Source: Bremia lactucae (Eukaryota; Oomycota; Peronosporomycetes; Peronosporales; Peronosporaceae). From it: a DNA stretch of 12,453 nt. Positions within the stretch are counted from its first letter, which is position 1. Each line of letters begins with the position of its first letter. The translations under genes and the position numbers were made by a program. The stretch is taken from assembly GCF_004359215.1 (NCBI RefSeq), contig NC_090610.1, positions 10,779,181-10,791,633 of the forward strand, in the 5' to 3' direction. The notes beneath the pieces were generated by a model. The model made no database searches and was not told the DNA's origin. It saw only the letters and a program-made list of their open reading frames with translations. Shown in pieces: positions 1 through 7,746 of this stretch.

Positions 1-525
1 TACTATCAGGTACTCATGAGAGAGTCCGATGTAGCCAAAACGGCAGTAAGCACCCCAAGCGGTATGCTTTGGGAGTGGCTTGTGATGCCCCAAGGTTTGA
101 AAAACGCACCAGCGACATTCAACCGAGTGGTGGCTCACGTGATGCGTCAGCACCGTGCCTACGCGCCTCATTACTTTGACGATGTATTCGTGCATAGTAG
201 GGCCGAGGACGGGCTGAGCGCAATAGAGTCGCACAAGCGTCATTTAGACGCTGTGTTGCAGACTTTAAAGGACGCCCAATTGTACGTCAACTTGCAAAAG
301 TGCGTCATAGGGGTCCCTGAGATACCTGTACTGGGCTGCATCGTTGGTACACATGGTGTACGAGCAGACCCAGACAAGGTAAAATCAGTAGAGGAATGGC
401 CAATCCCACGGCATGTGAAGAATTTGCGCCAATTCCTAGGGCTCGCTAATTACTTGCATAGGTATAGCAAGAATAATGCTGAGCAAACTAATCCAATATC
501 TAAACTCCTTAAAAAGGACGCATAA
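1..525 (+). pseudogene. pol: gypsy-1 reverse transcriptase, partial
   Basis: The frame is open from the first base, so the start lies outside the window. Motifs in order are MPQGLKNAPATF (RT block before the active site), YFDD with the two catalytic aspartates kept, then a thumb/connection region with RQFLGLANYLHRY and ISKLLKKD. The reading stops at TAA 523-525, directly after LLKKDA, where related pols continue into WxW; the same frame resumes at once with WVWL. The stop is therefore a decay mutation and not the natural end. The role would be cDNA synthesis in the retrotransposition particle. Confidence 0.92.
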
Positions 526-1030
526 TGGGTTTGGTTAAAAGAACAATATGATGCGTTCACATCAGTGGAGCAATCTCTTGTAGAGGCACCGGCCTTGGCA
601 TTGCCAGACGCGGATAAACCTTTGACGTCGTCTGCAATGCAAGTAATTTTGCAATTGATAGCGCCCTCATGCGGAAGGATGACGACGGCGTTGACCGTGT
701 CATCTCTTATAAGTCCCGGCTTTTACAAGCCGCGGAACTGAATTACCCTGTGCATGACAAGGAGCTACTTTCAATAAAGTATACTTTTGTCAAGTTTCGT
801 GTGCACCTACTAGGCGCCGAATCATTTGTGGTTTATACGGATCACGCATCACTGCGGACCGCAATAAATTCACGCAACTCTCGCCTAGAATGGCAAGATG
901 GCTTACATTCTTCTCTGAATTAAATTTTAAAGTTGAAAATAAGCCGGGTAAGTCGTTTGTCTTGGCTGACGCTTTATCGCGCAGACCAGACTTCGAGATA
1001 AGACACGATGAAAGTGTGTCTAGTGCTTAA
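526..1030 (+). pseudogene. pol: gypsy-1 RNase H, frameshifted
   Basis: RNase H follows RT in three frame pieces. The first is 526 to about 640 (connection). The second is about 633-923, with the block NASNFAI where related elements have DASDFAI, then NYPVHDKELL and YTDHASLRTA. The third is 890-1030, with MARWLTFFSELNF and the ADALSRRPDF end motif. The first catalytic aspartate (DAS) is asparagine here; the Glu of DKELL, the Asp of YTDH and the Asp of ADALSR are kept. Two frameshifts and the Asp-to-Asn change make it inactive. Bases 1031-1142 are a poorly conserved linker to integrase in which I recognise nothing firm. Confidence 0.88.
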
Positions 1031-1142
1031 GCACAGTTTCAGCCGTCAACGTTGGCAGCCACGAAGTCATACCACATGACGAGCTCGTAAGCCTCGGGCA
1101 ATACGAGAGAGCTACAGTCAGGATGCACATTGTCGTCTGCTG

Positions 1143-1910
1143 TTGGATCACTTTGGTGGACGAAAGGTAACCCTTCCGTCCCACCTGAAAGCTAAGCTAA
1201 ATCGCATTAGCTACAGCGATGTCCTGTTATGGCATCAGCTGTCATCTTGTGATCCCTTGAGAATCTATGTGCCTCATGACACAGATCTCGAGCTGATGAT
1301 CCTTCACGAGCTCCATGATGCGCCATCTAGTGGGCATCTGGGCCGAGGAAATACATTCTTACGAATGTCAGAAGAATTTTGGTGGCCACACCTATATAGA
1401 TGGGTGGCCAATTATATTTTCTCTTGCGAACAGTGTCAGCGCGTTAAGCCTGCACCGTCCAGCAGTGCGCCACTGAAGCCGCTACCGATTCCAACCAACT
1501 GTTGGAAGTCAGTAAGTCTGGACTTTATGTTTGGCATGCCGCTTGATCATAAAGGTCGGACGGGGCTCGTCGTCTTTCTAGACAGACTGAGCATACTGGT
1601 GCATTTAGCACCATGTAAAACATCGATCACAGGCAAGGAGGTAGCTCTCTTGTTCCTGGATCATGCTTACCAACTATACGGGATGCTCGAGTCCATAGCA
1701 TCGGACCGGGATCCACATTTAACGTCTGGGTTTTGGCGACATGTGTTCGATCTGCTAGGTAGCAAGCTCCATATGTCGACCGCAGATCATCTTCAGACCG
1801 ATGGCCAAACAGAACGTGCCAATCGAGTCGTGGCGGATGTCTTACGCACTATAACAACTTTCAAAGAGTTGGAGCAAGTAATTGCCCTTTGTGGAATTCG
1901 CTATAAATAA
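1143..1910 (+). pseudogene. pol: gypsy-1 integrase, zinc-binding and catalytic core
   Basis: This is an uninterrupted frame of 255 codons. Counted from the TTG at 1143, the HHCC zinc site is H58/H65 (HDAPSSGH) with C95/C98 (CEQC). The catalytic triad is D127 (SLDFMFG), D188 (SDRDPHL) and E224 (DGQTERANRV), giving the expected D-x35-E spacing. The TTG is only the first start-like codon, since integrase is normally released from a polyprotein. The frame is lost near 1870, and homology continues in another frame with the VEFAINNSVHAS block at 1882. The catalytic core is thus the best-preserved part of an otherwise dead pol. Confidence 0.92.
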
Positions 1911-2780
1911 CAGTGTCCACGCCAGTACGAGTGAGACACCGATTTATATTAACGGACTGCGCCATCCTCGGACGCCAGTCTCGTTTGTACGCAGCCCGAG
2001 TCTTACTGGAGGAGGGCCCCATACTATGCTCGGTGCGAAAGAGGGACATAGTTTCATAAATATGACAATGTCCCATTAGGGTATCATCTCGAAGACTGAA
2101 AATTGCCCTAGTGACCCTGCCAGTTTTGCAGTGGTCAATAAAACTGCGCCTTATGACCGACCTCTTGGCGGTATCATAGGCGACTTTGATTCTAAAACCG
2201 TGAACGAGGCTCAACGCTTTGTGGATGAGCGATTAGCTATCACAGGTAAGTCCGTGACGCAATGGCAAGCACACAGGACAAGCAAAAAGAATATGCGGAC
2301 CGAAATGGTCGCAAAAATAATGAACGCTTTAGAGTGGGTGAAAAAATACTATTAAGTACTGCCCTACCTAAAAATGCAATTTCTGTACTACCTGGAGGTA
2401 CCACGAAGTTGTTGCCGCGTTTCATTTACGATAGTAGAAGAGGTTGGAGACCTAATTAATAGGCTCACCCTTTCCCGTATATGAATACGCACCGTATTTT
2501 CGTGGGTCCTCTAATACGGTATGTAGACCCAAATGAGGTCACATTCCCCCATACATCTAAGGAAACCGATGGTGACGCCGACTATGAGTCGAGCGTCGAT
2601 CGGGTTATGGGGCGGAGAAGGCGAAAACCTTTCAGCCGAATGACTCCTCCGACCACGAAAATAACTCGGAGAACGAGGGACATCACGCGAGTAATGCGAG
2701 TCCCTCAGCATAATCTCCAGAAGGTCCAAGCGAGTCTTCAGGCGTTCATAACCCTGACGAGCCTTCTCTCGACATCATAA
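1882..2780 (+). pseudogene. pol: gypsy-1 integrase C-terminal region, fragmented
   Basis: Three or four frames carry successive parts of the integrase C-terminal region. 1882-2079 has FVEFAINNSVHAS and INGLRHPRTPV. About 2200-2260 has AQRFVDERLAIT. 2262-2459 has DKQKEYADRNGR, FRVGEKILLSTALP and GTTKLLPRF, the tract where the GPF/Y motif normally stands. 2481-2780 begins with RTHRIFVGPLIRYVDP and then runs into a Ser/Pro/Arg-rich linker. Each junction is a frameshift or stop. The linker beyond 2560 has no recognisable domain and leads to the chromodomain. Confidence 0.8.
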
Positions 2781-2850
2781 AGATCCGAAGTCAGTCGCGG
2801 GACTTGACCCTCGAGATCCGCAATACAGCGTTCAGCAGCGCCAAACGCCT

Positions 2851-3122
2851 GTGACTGAACGGACGAAGGTAACGCAGCCGCTATTATTTAGGCGAGATCG
2901 CCATTTCTATCGGGCACTAATGGATGTAGGTGGGAATCAACGCTTCCTTGCTGGAAGGTTGCTTGCCCACTGCTCCGTGAGGCAAGGGTGTCAGATCCTC
3001 GTCCAATGGAAAGGTTACCCGAAGAGTTTTGACTCTTGGGAACCGATCGATACCCTACTATTGATGTGGCCGGCTTGGTGGCTGCCTATGAAAAGGAGCA
3101 CGAGCTGAGGCCTCTTCGCTAG
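2851..3122 (+). pseudogene. pol: gypsy-1 pol C-terminal chromodomain
   Basis: The chromodomain core reads FLAGRLLAH, then ILVQWKGYPKSFDSWEPID, with the aromatic W-KGY and SWEP signatures of chromoviral integrases; such domains bias insertion toward marked chromatin. A shift near 3058 moves the end into another frame: VAGLVAAYEKEHELRP, stop TAG 3120-3122. That end matches the usual helix and tail after a chromodomain, so I take 3122 as the natural pol stop. The last 65 bases overlap the 3' end of an antisense reading frame that runs in from the LTR side. Confidence 0.85.
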
Positions 3123-4196
3123 TCTCAAATGTACTAGCAGAAGTAGCGTTGTGAGAAGAAACAGGGGGTACAGTACCGCCCATGATTTCTTTCACACGCA
3201 AGCGGGCGAAATCAATTCGCTGCGACCGCTGTTTCATCGCATCGGAATGCGAATGGATGCGGCGCAGGAGTTCCGCCTTGTATTGGTCGGACGTTTCATT
3301 TGAATGCACACGACCGGGATCGGGAAAATACGCCCAAGCGATTTTTGCTGAGCCCTCCATGATTTAAAGACGCCATAATAATTACGTGCGTCTACAAGAG
3401 CGCGCTTTACTAGCGACGCTCTTGGCCCGTTTAAACGAGGCCATTTAGATGGAGGGGACATCACTGATGTGCCACCTGTCACATAGCCACGTTCTAAACG
3501 ACTGGCTTGTGACATCGACTGAGCACGTTCACGTGTCGTCGGCGGATCTTTAGGCTCCGAATCCTCTATGTCAGAACCATTATGAATTATGGTCTGAGCA
3601 TAAGGCGTTGTGGTTAAACCCAACAAAGAAGCGGCTGCGCCTTTGTGGGCAGCGCTCTCATTTTCTGTCGCTGCGCTATCTAGCGTAGACGACCATACAG
3701 CATTCGTTAACGTTGCTGTCTCCATGTTGTGAGCCATGAGAGAAATTTGGGTGGGCAATAATGCGCCATCATCCTTCCTCATGAGCTCGTTGTCCGCATC
3801 ACTACTATGAGGAGACGGTAACGGTGTCGACTCATTGTAGTCGACAGTGAGCGACGGATCAACATCCTCACTGTAAAAGTGGGATGGATCCTTTAGCCCC
3901 GTTAACGCGACAGCAGCAGTAGCTGTCGGCGTTTCGACTAAGGCCTTAGACGCGGCCGGTGAATTAACGCGGCGCGTGCGCTTAGTGCGAGGTTGAGTGG
4001 GCGTCTTCTCAGACGACCCACCAACATGGCCCCTTTTAGTGGCATCTTTGGCGCCGTGTATGGAACACAGGTCGCTAGAGTGATTGAGTGAACTAGCGGC
4101 GCGTAAAGCTGCTCGCAGTTCCTCGCTCCTCTTTGACGAATTTAAAAATGCAAATTCGTTCTGTAAGGGGGGATGGTAAAACGGGCTGAAGTTGCC
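3058..4196 (-). pseudogene. antisense ORF between gypsy-1 pol and 3' LTR
   Basis: On the minus strand one frame is open for 320 codons (4196 to 3234). A second frame (3360 to 3058) takes over after one shift, giving a reading of roughly 370 residues. The N-terminal part is Ser/Thr/Ala-rich with an NLS-like basic stretch TKRTRR (about 3970-3985), then an acidic region with DPSLTVDYNES (3828-3860). The C-terminal part is charged and probably helical (SNETSDQYKAELLRRIHSHS, MKQRSQRIDFARLRVKEI). The first ATG in frame is only at 3782, so an upstream start may be lost. I recognise no named domain. Its length is unusual for an antisense shadow because pol homology ends at 3122. It is not gag: the LTR and polypurine tract run in the opposite direction. 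Confidence 0.6.
4165..4173 (+). other. polypurine tract of gypsy-1
   Basis: AAGGGGGGA lies directly before a TG that starts the LTR. This is the expected plus-strand priming site and fixes the orientation as +. The same G-run-plus-TG arrangement stands at the gypsy-2 LTR on the other strand. Confidence 0.7.
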
Positions 4197-4748
4197 CTAA
4201 TGTTACACAGTCCCCGTTAAGTACACTTAAAAAAAGTACTTAAGGGGATGGTCAATTACTAAATTAAAGTAATTAGACCCAGCACTCGGGTGTGGTTCAC
4301 ATTTGTGACCAGCCCTTGTGTATGTGATGCACATGGGTGCATTCACATTCGGAGGGATGACGCCTAGCGTCATCCGTTACGCGAGGTATCTAGAAAGATA
4401 CGCTCGCAATACATATTAAGTGTTATCTATAGAGATGACATTTTGGTTGGTAAGAATAGGTTTATATTTTTAATACGATTAAATATAAATCAGTCTGAAA
4501 ACTACTTCCTACTTGGTAAGTGCGCACGAGGAGCCGGATTACCGCTCCCGTGACGACACTTAACCAAAGTACTTAGTGCATTGGGTGAGGTCGCTAACGC
4601 GCCCACCACACTTAACTCACTGCACGCAAGAGAAGCTGGTTAAACCGCTTCCTCGCAGTGCTAGGGTGTATGTCTAAGTAGAGCGTGGCCGCATTACGAC
4701 GTGCCCGCATACATTAACCACGCTTCGTACCATATTCATGATGGTACA
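4174..4748 (+). repeat. 3' LTR of gypsy-1
   Basis: The LTR starts TGGTAAAACGGG after the polypurine tract and is inferred to end GGTACA at 4748, just before copia-derived sequence; length is about 575 bp. It is full of perfect or near-perfect inverted repeats, for example GGATGACGC/GCGTCATCC (4355-4375) and TTTATATTT/AAATATAAA (about 4459-4490). Because the termini give only a weak inverted repeat, the right end rests mainly on where copia homology begins. Confidence 0.65.
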
Positions 4749-5580
4749 ATGATTTTTTTTCGCTTTGCCATTGCTCGCTTAGTTCCGAGCCTCAGTGACT
4801 TGGCGTGCAATGCCAGTTGATTTGCAGAAGACATCTAATGTCTTGTACTCGCCTCCACCGCCCGTCCGCAGAACGTGCACCATGCACTTAAATTAGCGTT
4901 CGAAAATCGTCGTAAATTCCTTGAACTTTAGTGCTACAACATCCTTCGTTTTCGCCTGGAAAACACGGCAATAGTTGGAGCGATGGTCGATAAAGTTGAC
5001 AATATACCAATTGCCCAAACGGTGCCTTGGCGTCATCGGACCTTTGAGGTCGGAGCAAATTACGCCATCCACCACATCGATTGGTGATTTGGTGCCAGTA
5101 TCCATTGCACCCGTTTTTGCTGCTTTCCTTGAGCACAGGCGCGGCAGGTCTCACGCTTTTATTAGTCAAACTGATGCCCGAAGCCTGGTCCATGGCCATC
5201 TTGAAAATTGTATACTGATGATATAATCAATAATTATATCAATAATCATTCGAAATGTAGATGGCCAAGACGACGATGGAAGTGCATCAAACTTTCAAAC
5301 TGAACATCCGAATCGGACTATATTTAGGTGCATCAACCATCGCCGTAATTGGTGGGGACGGAAGTAAAGTTGCCTTCTTGCTCCTGGTGGCCTGAACTTG
5401 AACGACCAAAATGTCGTTGTGCACTTGAACGTGCATGACAGGTGTATCCCCATGACCGGAACTTAGTACATGTCGTCCTGCTCGATATTCCAGGACACAC
5501 ACCCTTGCCTTGAGCTTACCATACGAAATGATGTTATACTCGAGGTTATCAGCATACTGGACATCGAGCAGCTTGACGGT
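4749..5580 (-). pseudogene. pol: copia GAG-pre-integrase and integrase core, truncated
   Basis: From 5560 downward the minus strand reads YADNLEYNIISYGKL (GAG-pre-integrase type), then HFHRRLGHL with the two zinc histidines, then CRAC in another frame (about 5130-5150). The integrase core follows: ICSDLKGPMTP with the first catalytic Asp (about 5035), FIDHRSNYCRVF, and HVLRTGGGGEY at about 4846-4875, where the second catalytic Asp has become Gly. It ends ARN-stop-ASNGKAK at about 4755, where copia integrases have NGKAE; the catalytic Glu codon reads AAA. At least three frameshifts or stops are visible, so it is inactive. Confidence 0.85.
5217..5252. other. AT-rich insertion inside copia integrase
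   Basis: About 36 bp of almost pure A/T separate the zinc-histidine block (HRRLGHLHFE) from its normal continuation (TIFKMAMDQASGI in minus-strand translation). The segment carries two imperfect copies of an AATCAATAAT-like unit. It brings stops into all useful frames. No donor GT/acceptor AG pair is visible at its edges, so I read it as an insertion and not an intron. Confidence 0.5.
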
Positions 5581-6794
5581 ATACGCCTAAGGGCACTTTT
5601 TCTTGATATGTCCGACTTCATCGCTCTTAAAATACGCACGTGTACGGTTTTCGGCATCATCAGCGCGTCGGCCCATCTTGACCCTTGGTTCTGGGTGCTG
5701 CTGAACGTGTTCACCACATCACGAGCAAAATATCTGGTCGAGCTACCGAACTTGGAAGACTGAGAAAATTGTGCTTGCTCTTCTGCTTGACGCAAGCATG
5801 CGTTCGATGTCTAACCACCCTGGACATCATCGTCATTCGCATATGCGAATCTGCATAGATTTTCGAGGACCAGACTATCCGCACCCCCGCACGCATAACT
5901 GACTGCTATCAGGTACAGCAAGGGGTCCATCCAGTTTCGATGCGACGCTTTTGGTGCCGTCAAAAGTTTTACACTTCGGCAGGCCGTAATATCTGTCGAA
6001 ATGTTTGCATCATCCTCTGCATAACATGTTCCAAAGCTTAACCGTCTGCCCACCATTCTTCACTTGTCTACGGTCATACGTGTGCGCCTTTCCTGCGAGG
6101 TGTTGTCTAAGTACGTCAACCTTGACATCTTCCGGCCATCAAAATCCAAAGGCGCGTTCCGAGAAATTAACTTGACGGACACATTCCTTGCCCCACGCCA
6201 GAAAATCACTGCCGAGTCCTTGGTACAGCTCCTTCTCATCAAAGGGTTGCAGGGCTAGTTTTCACTGACGTCCGTCCAGTATGCCCAATTTCTGTTCTGA
6301 TGTTAAAAGTACACCGGGCTGGGCATTCTTATATCCGAGTTATGAGGTGCCGGCATGCCGGCCGTGTTTCTAGCGGGTTCCGGCAATTGCCCCATGGCAA
6401 TGTCCATAGCACCTTGACCCTCTTGCTAAAGCACCACCAGCAGGTCAGTGTCGCCTAACACCAAAGTACGTAGCCGGCGACACGTCGTTCGGCATCCTCT
6501 TGGGAGGAGAAGTACGCTCCAAAACTTGGAGGTTCATCCCTGCCCCGGGCCCCACACCTAGACAAATATACTTAGCTCAACCGAGTCCCTTCGGTGCCTC
6601 GTGGCTTCTCTCTCTGAAAGACCTCCATCCGATTCATCCGTTCGGATAAGTCCCCAAGCATCGCTAGCACCTTGTCCATCCCCGTCTCGAAAGATGCCGA
6701 CTTTTCTTCAAAATGGTGGTCGGCGACCCTGTTAGGGTCTTCAATCGCCACAGCAGAGGCATCTTGCCTGGCTGTACCGCCAACACGCGTACTT
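5581..6794 (-). pseudogene. gag: copia gag with degenerate zinc knuckle
   Basis: Pieces of one Gag can be followed down the minus strand. They are STRVGG (start, about 6790), IEDPNRVADH, SASFETGMDKVLAM, GDLSERMNRMEVF, an acidic linker, then FDEKELYQG, a WGxE/VRQVNF segment, AVSYACGGADSLVLENLCRFAYA, and LRQAEEQAQFSQS with RDVVNTFSS. The zinc knuckle at 5593-5634 reads YFKSDEVGHIKKKC. Its spacing equals C-x2-C-x4-H-x4-C, but the first two cysteines are Tyr and Ser and a stop follows. The presumed initiator at 6792-6794 is AAG where ATG is expected. The segment that should follow, with the protease DSG site, is missing. Gag would form the particle and bind RNA; this one cannot. Confidence 0.75.
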
Positions 6795-6825
6795 GGCTAT
6801 TGATTCTATGTACGTTTGCACACGT
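6795..6825 (-). other. copia leader between 5' LTR and gag
   Basis: These 31 bases lie between the LTR end (CTAACA) and the presumed gag start. A primer-binding site should be here, but I cannot match the sequence to a tRNA end with confidence. Confidence 0.4.
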
Positions 6826-7105
6826 TGTTAGAAGTAAAAGGGAAAAATATTTTTTGTGTTAATCTCCCTCTTCATGAACACTACAGCACGCATGCCGAGC
6901 GTTACTTCAACAATACCATGTCCTAATCGGCCCAAGTACGCCCGGTTCCACCCATCACCATGTGACGTTACAACGTGACGTCCGGCAGTCCTTGTCCTTC
7001 ATGTCATCAGTCCGGCTAATCAGATGTCGTCGCTCTTTACCTTAACAGGTCTTGTACTTGAACCTCAACGTCCTCATTACCTGTCGAAACCGATATCCGC
7101 TAACA
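6826..7105 (-). repeat. 5' LTR of the copia element
   Basis: On the + strand the 280-bp segment starts TGTTAGAAG and ends CCGCTAACA, giving the terminal inverted repeat TGTTAG/CTAACA with TG...CA ends typical of copia LTRs. It stands directly upstream (minus sense) of gag. The other LTR is outside the window, so the call rests on termini, position and length. The five bases after it, TGAGT (7106-7110), would be the candidate target duplication. A small palindrome-like ACGTTACAACGT lies inside. Confidence 0.7.
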
Positions 7106-7137
7106 TGAGTTATAATTGGTCGCATGGGAAATTGTCC

Positions 7138-7183
7138 GGGGTGAAACAAGGGGTGAAACAAGGGATGAAACAAGGGGTAAAAA
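7138..7183 (+). repeat. 12-bp tandem repeat, about 3.5 copies
   Basis: GGGGTGAAACAA occurs at 7138-7149 and 7150-7161, with GGGATGAAACAA at 7162-7173 and a partial GGGGTAAAAACC after it. It lies just outside the copia LTR and upstream of a MULE-like start. Subterminal repeats are common in MULE ends, so this may be part of one, but I cannot see a matching second end. Confidence 0.8.
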
Positions 7184-7240
7184 CCCATCATTTCCGAGGT
7201 CTACGCCGGGCAGCCATCTGCATACCAGTACTGACCACTT

Positions 7241-7256
7241 TCCGCTCACTACACCG
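7241..7256 (+). promoter_or_regulatory. possible oomycete initiator-type core promoter
   Basis: GCTCACTACACCGTTT resembles the oomycete initiator consensus GCTCATTYYNCAWTTT at most positions and is followed by a T-rich stretch. It lies about 45 bp before an ATG at 7301 that opens the MULE-like reading. One imperfect match in AT-rich DNA is weak evidence on its own. Confidence 0.3.
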
Positions 7257-7382
7257 TTTCTATTTTATTACAACAAAACCACCCTTTCAGCACCACTATC
7301 ATGTCTTCTTCTCCCGCGCCATTCACGGTATGCTTTGTAATTACCTGTGCCGTCCTCATCCACACCATCACCACACAATAAC

Positions 7383-7484
7383 ATGCTTCCTCCCCCAAAG
7401 GTTGAGTTTTCCAGCCGGGGGCAGCTTGACGATGCTGTGAAGTCTTTTGCACGTAGCCAAGGCTACGCTGCTTCGTTAAAATAG
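7383..7484 (+). pseudogene. MULE/FAR1-like transposase N-terminal fragment
   Basis: A 33-codon frame reads PPPKVEFSSRGQLDDAVKSF then ARSQGYAASLK and stops at TAG. The pattern 'F-S-S-R-x-x-L-x-x-A-V-x-x-F-A-x-x-Q-G-Y-A' resembles the start of the FAR1/WRKY-like DNA-binding domain at the N-terminus of MULE transposases in oomycetes and fungi. The next expected part (basic residues, then Cys/His ligands) is absent, so the fragment is cut about where the downstream insertion begins. An ATG at 7301 could feed the same frame if about 75 bases from GTATGC (7328) to AAAG (7402) were spliced out in phase. Recognition is by pattern only. Confidence 0.4.
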
Positions 7485-7746
7485 CTCAATGATTTATAGA
7501 AGAAGAGTATGATTAACAGAATTTGCGGTAAGGGTGTGAATTTAAGGAAAAGAGGTGTCAATATAACATTTCCGAAAATGTCATATCCTTGAAAAATCGT
7601 AACGTCCTCTGACCCTCCGACCGATTCCCTTTTTGCAGACCCATCTGCATTACTCTCACCCCGATTAAAAATCGTTAAAAAGCTTTTCAAAATCGACATA
7701 TTAGGAAAGACAGACTCGTTCTGAGCGGCAATGTTCGCACACAATT
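7485..7746. other. AT-rich spacer with an unassigned minus-strand frame
   Basis: No recognised gene. The minus strand is open for 93 codons (7744 to 7463), ending in a hydrophobic stretch (PQILLIILFFYKSLSYF), but it starts at TTG and has no family I know. The segment may be host sequence, the tail of an LTR longer than I have delimited, or a remnant of the MULE. A short palindrome CGTAGCC/GGCTACG stands beside it at 7452-7467. Confidence 0.4.

Larger units (their letters stand above)
1..4748 (+). mobile_element. Ty3/gypsy chromodomain retrotransposon, 3' part (gypsy-1)
   Basis: The order on the + strand is reverse transcriptase, RNase H, integrase, chromodomain, an antisense ORF, a polypurine tract and an LTR. 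This is the 3' half of a chromoviral Ty3/gypsy element; gag, protease and the 5' LTR would lie beyond the left edge. Pol is broken into several frames by stops and indels, so the copy is dead. The right end abuts a copia integrase fragment on the opposite strand, which suggests insertion into that element. Element type and orientation are well supported by the domain order; the exact LTR ends are inferred. Confidence 0.85.
4749..7105 (-). mobile_element. Ty1/copia retrotransposon, 5' part, interrupted
   Basis: Reading from 7105 down on the minus strand there is an LTR, a short leader, a degenerate gag with CCHC remnant, a GAG-pre-integrase segment and the integrase core. This order (integrase before RT) is that of Ty1/copia. 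Homology stops at about 4751 beside the gypsy-1 LTR; RT, RNase H and the 3' LTR are absent from the window. Many stops and frameshifts show an old copy. The remainder would be expected left of the gypsy-1 5' LTR if insertion is the cause. Confidence 0.8.

Noticed and set aside
1861..2214. Minus-strand frame opposite gypsy-1 integrase
   Set aside because: It overlaps recognisable integrase on the + strand, crosses its frameshifts and has no recognisable content.
3058..4196. Minus-strand ORF as gag of a separate retroelement whose 5' LTR is 4174-4748
   Set aside because: The G-rich tract before TG at 4174 and the matching arrangement in gypsy-2 set the LTR as + strand. No primer-binding site is visible on the minus side, and no zinc knuckle is seen in the ORF.
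5463..5763. Overlapping frames on both strands across the copia zinc knuckle
   Set aside because: The gag reading switches frames here; the long single frames mix true gag residues with out-of-frame sequence, so I described the homology-bearing pieces instead.
4749..6800. Repeat-induced C-to-T mutation as the cause of copia decay
   Set aside because: A few changes fit (CAA to TAA, Glu to Lys), but others do not (Asp to Gly), and indels are frequent; too little to support a directed process.
7138..7183. 12-bp repeats as telomeric sequence
   Set aside because: The unit is not a TTTAGGG-type repeat, has few copies and is internal.
7024..7440. 138-codon + frame as a gene
   Set aside because: It spans the copia LTR end, the 12-bp repeats and the MULE-like start in another frame; its His/Pro-rich tail comes from low-complexity sequence.
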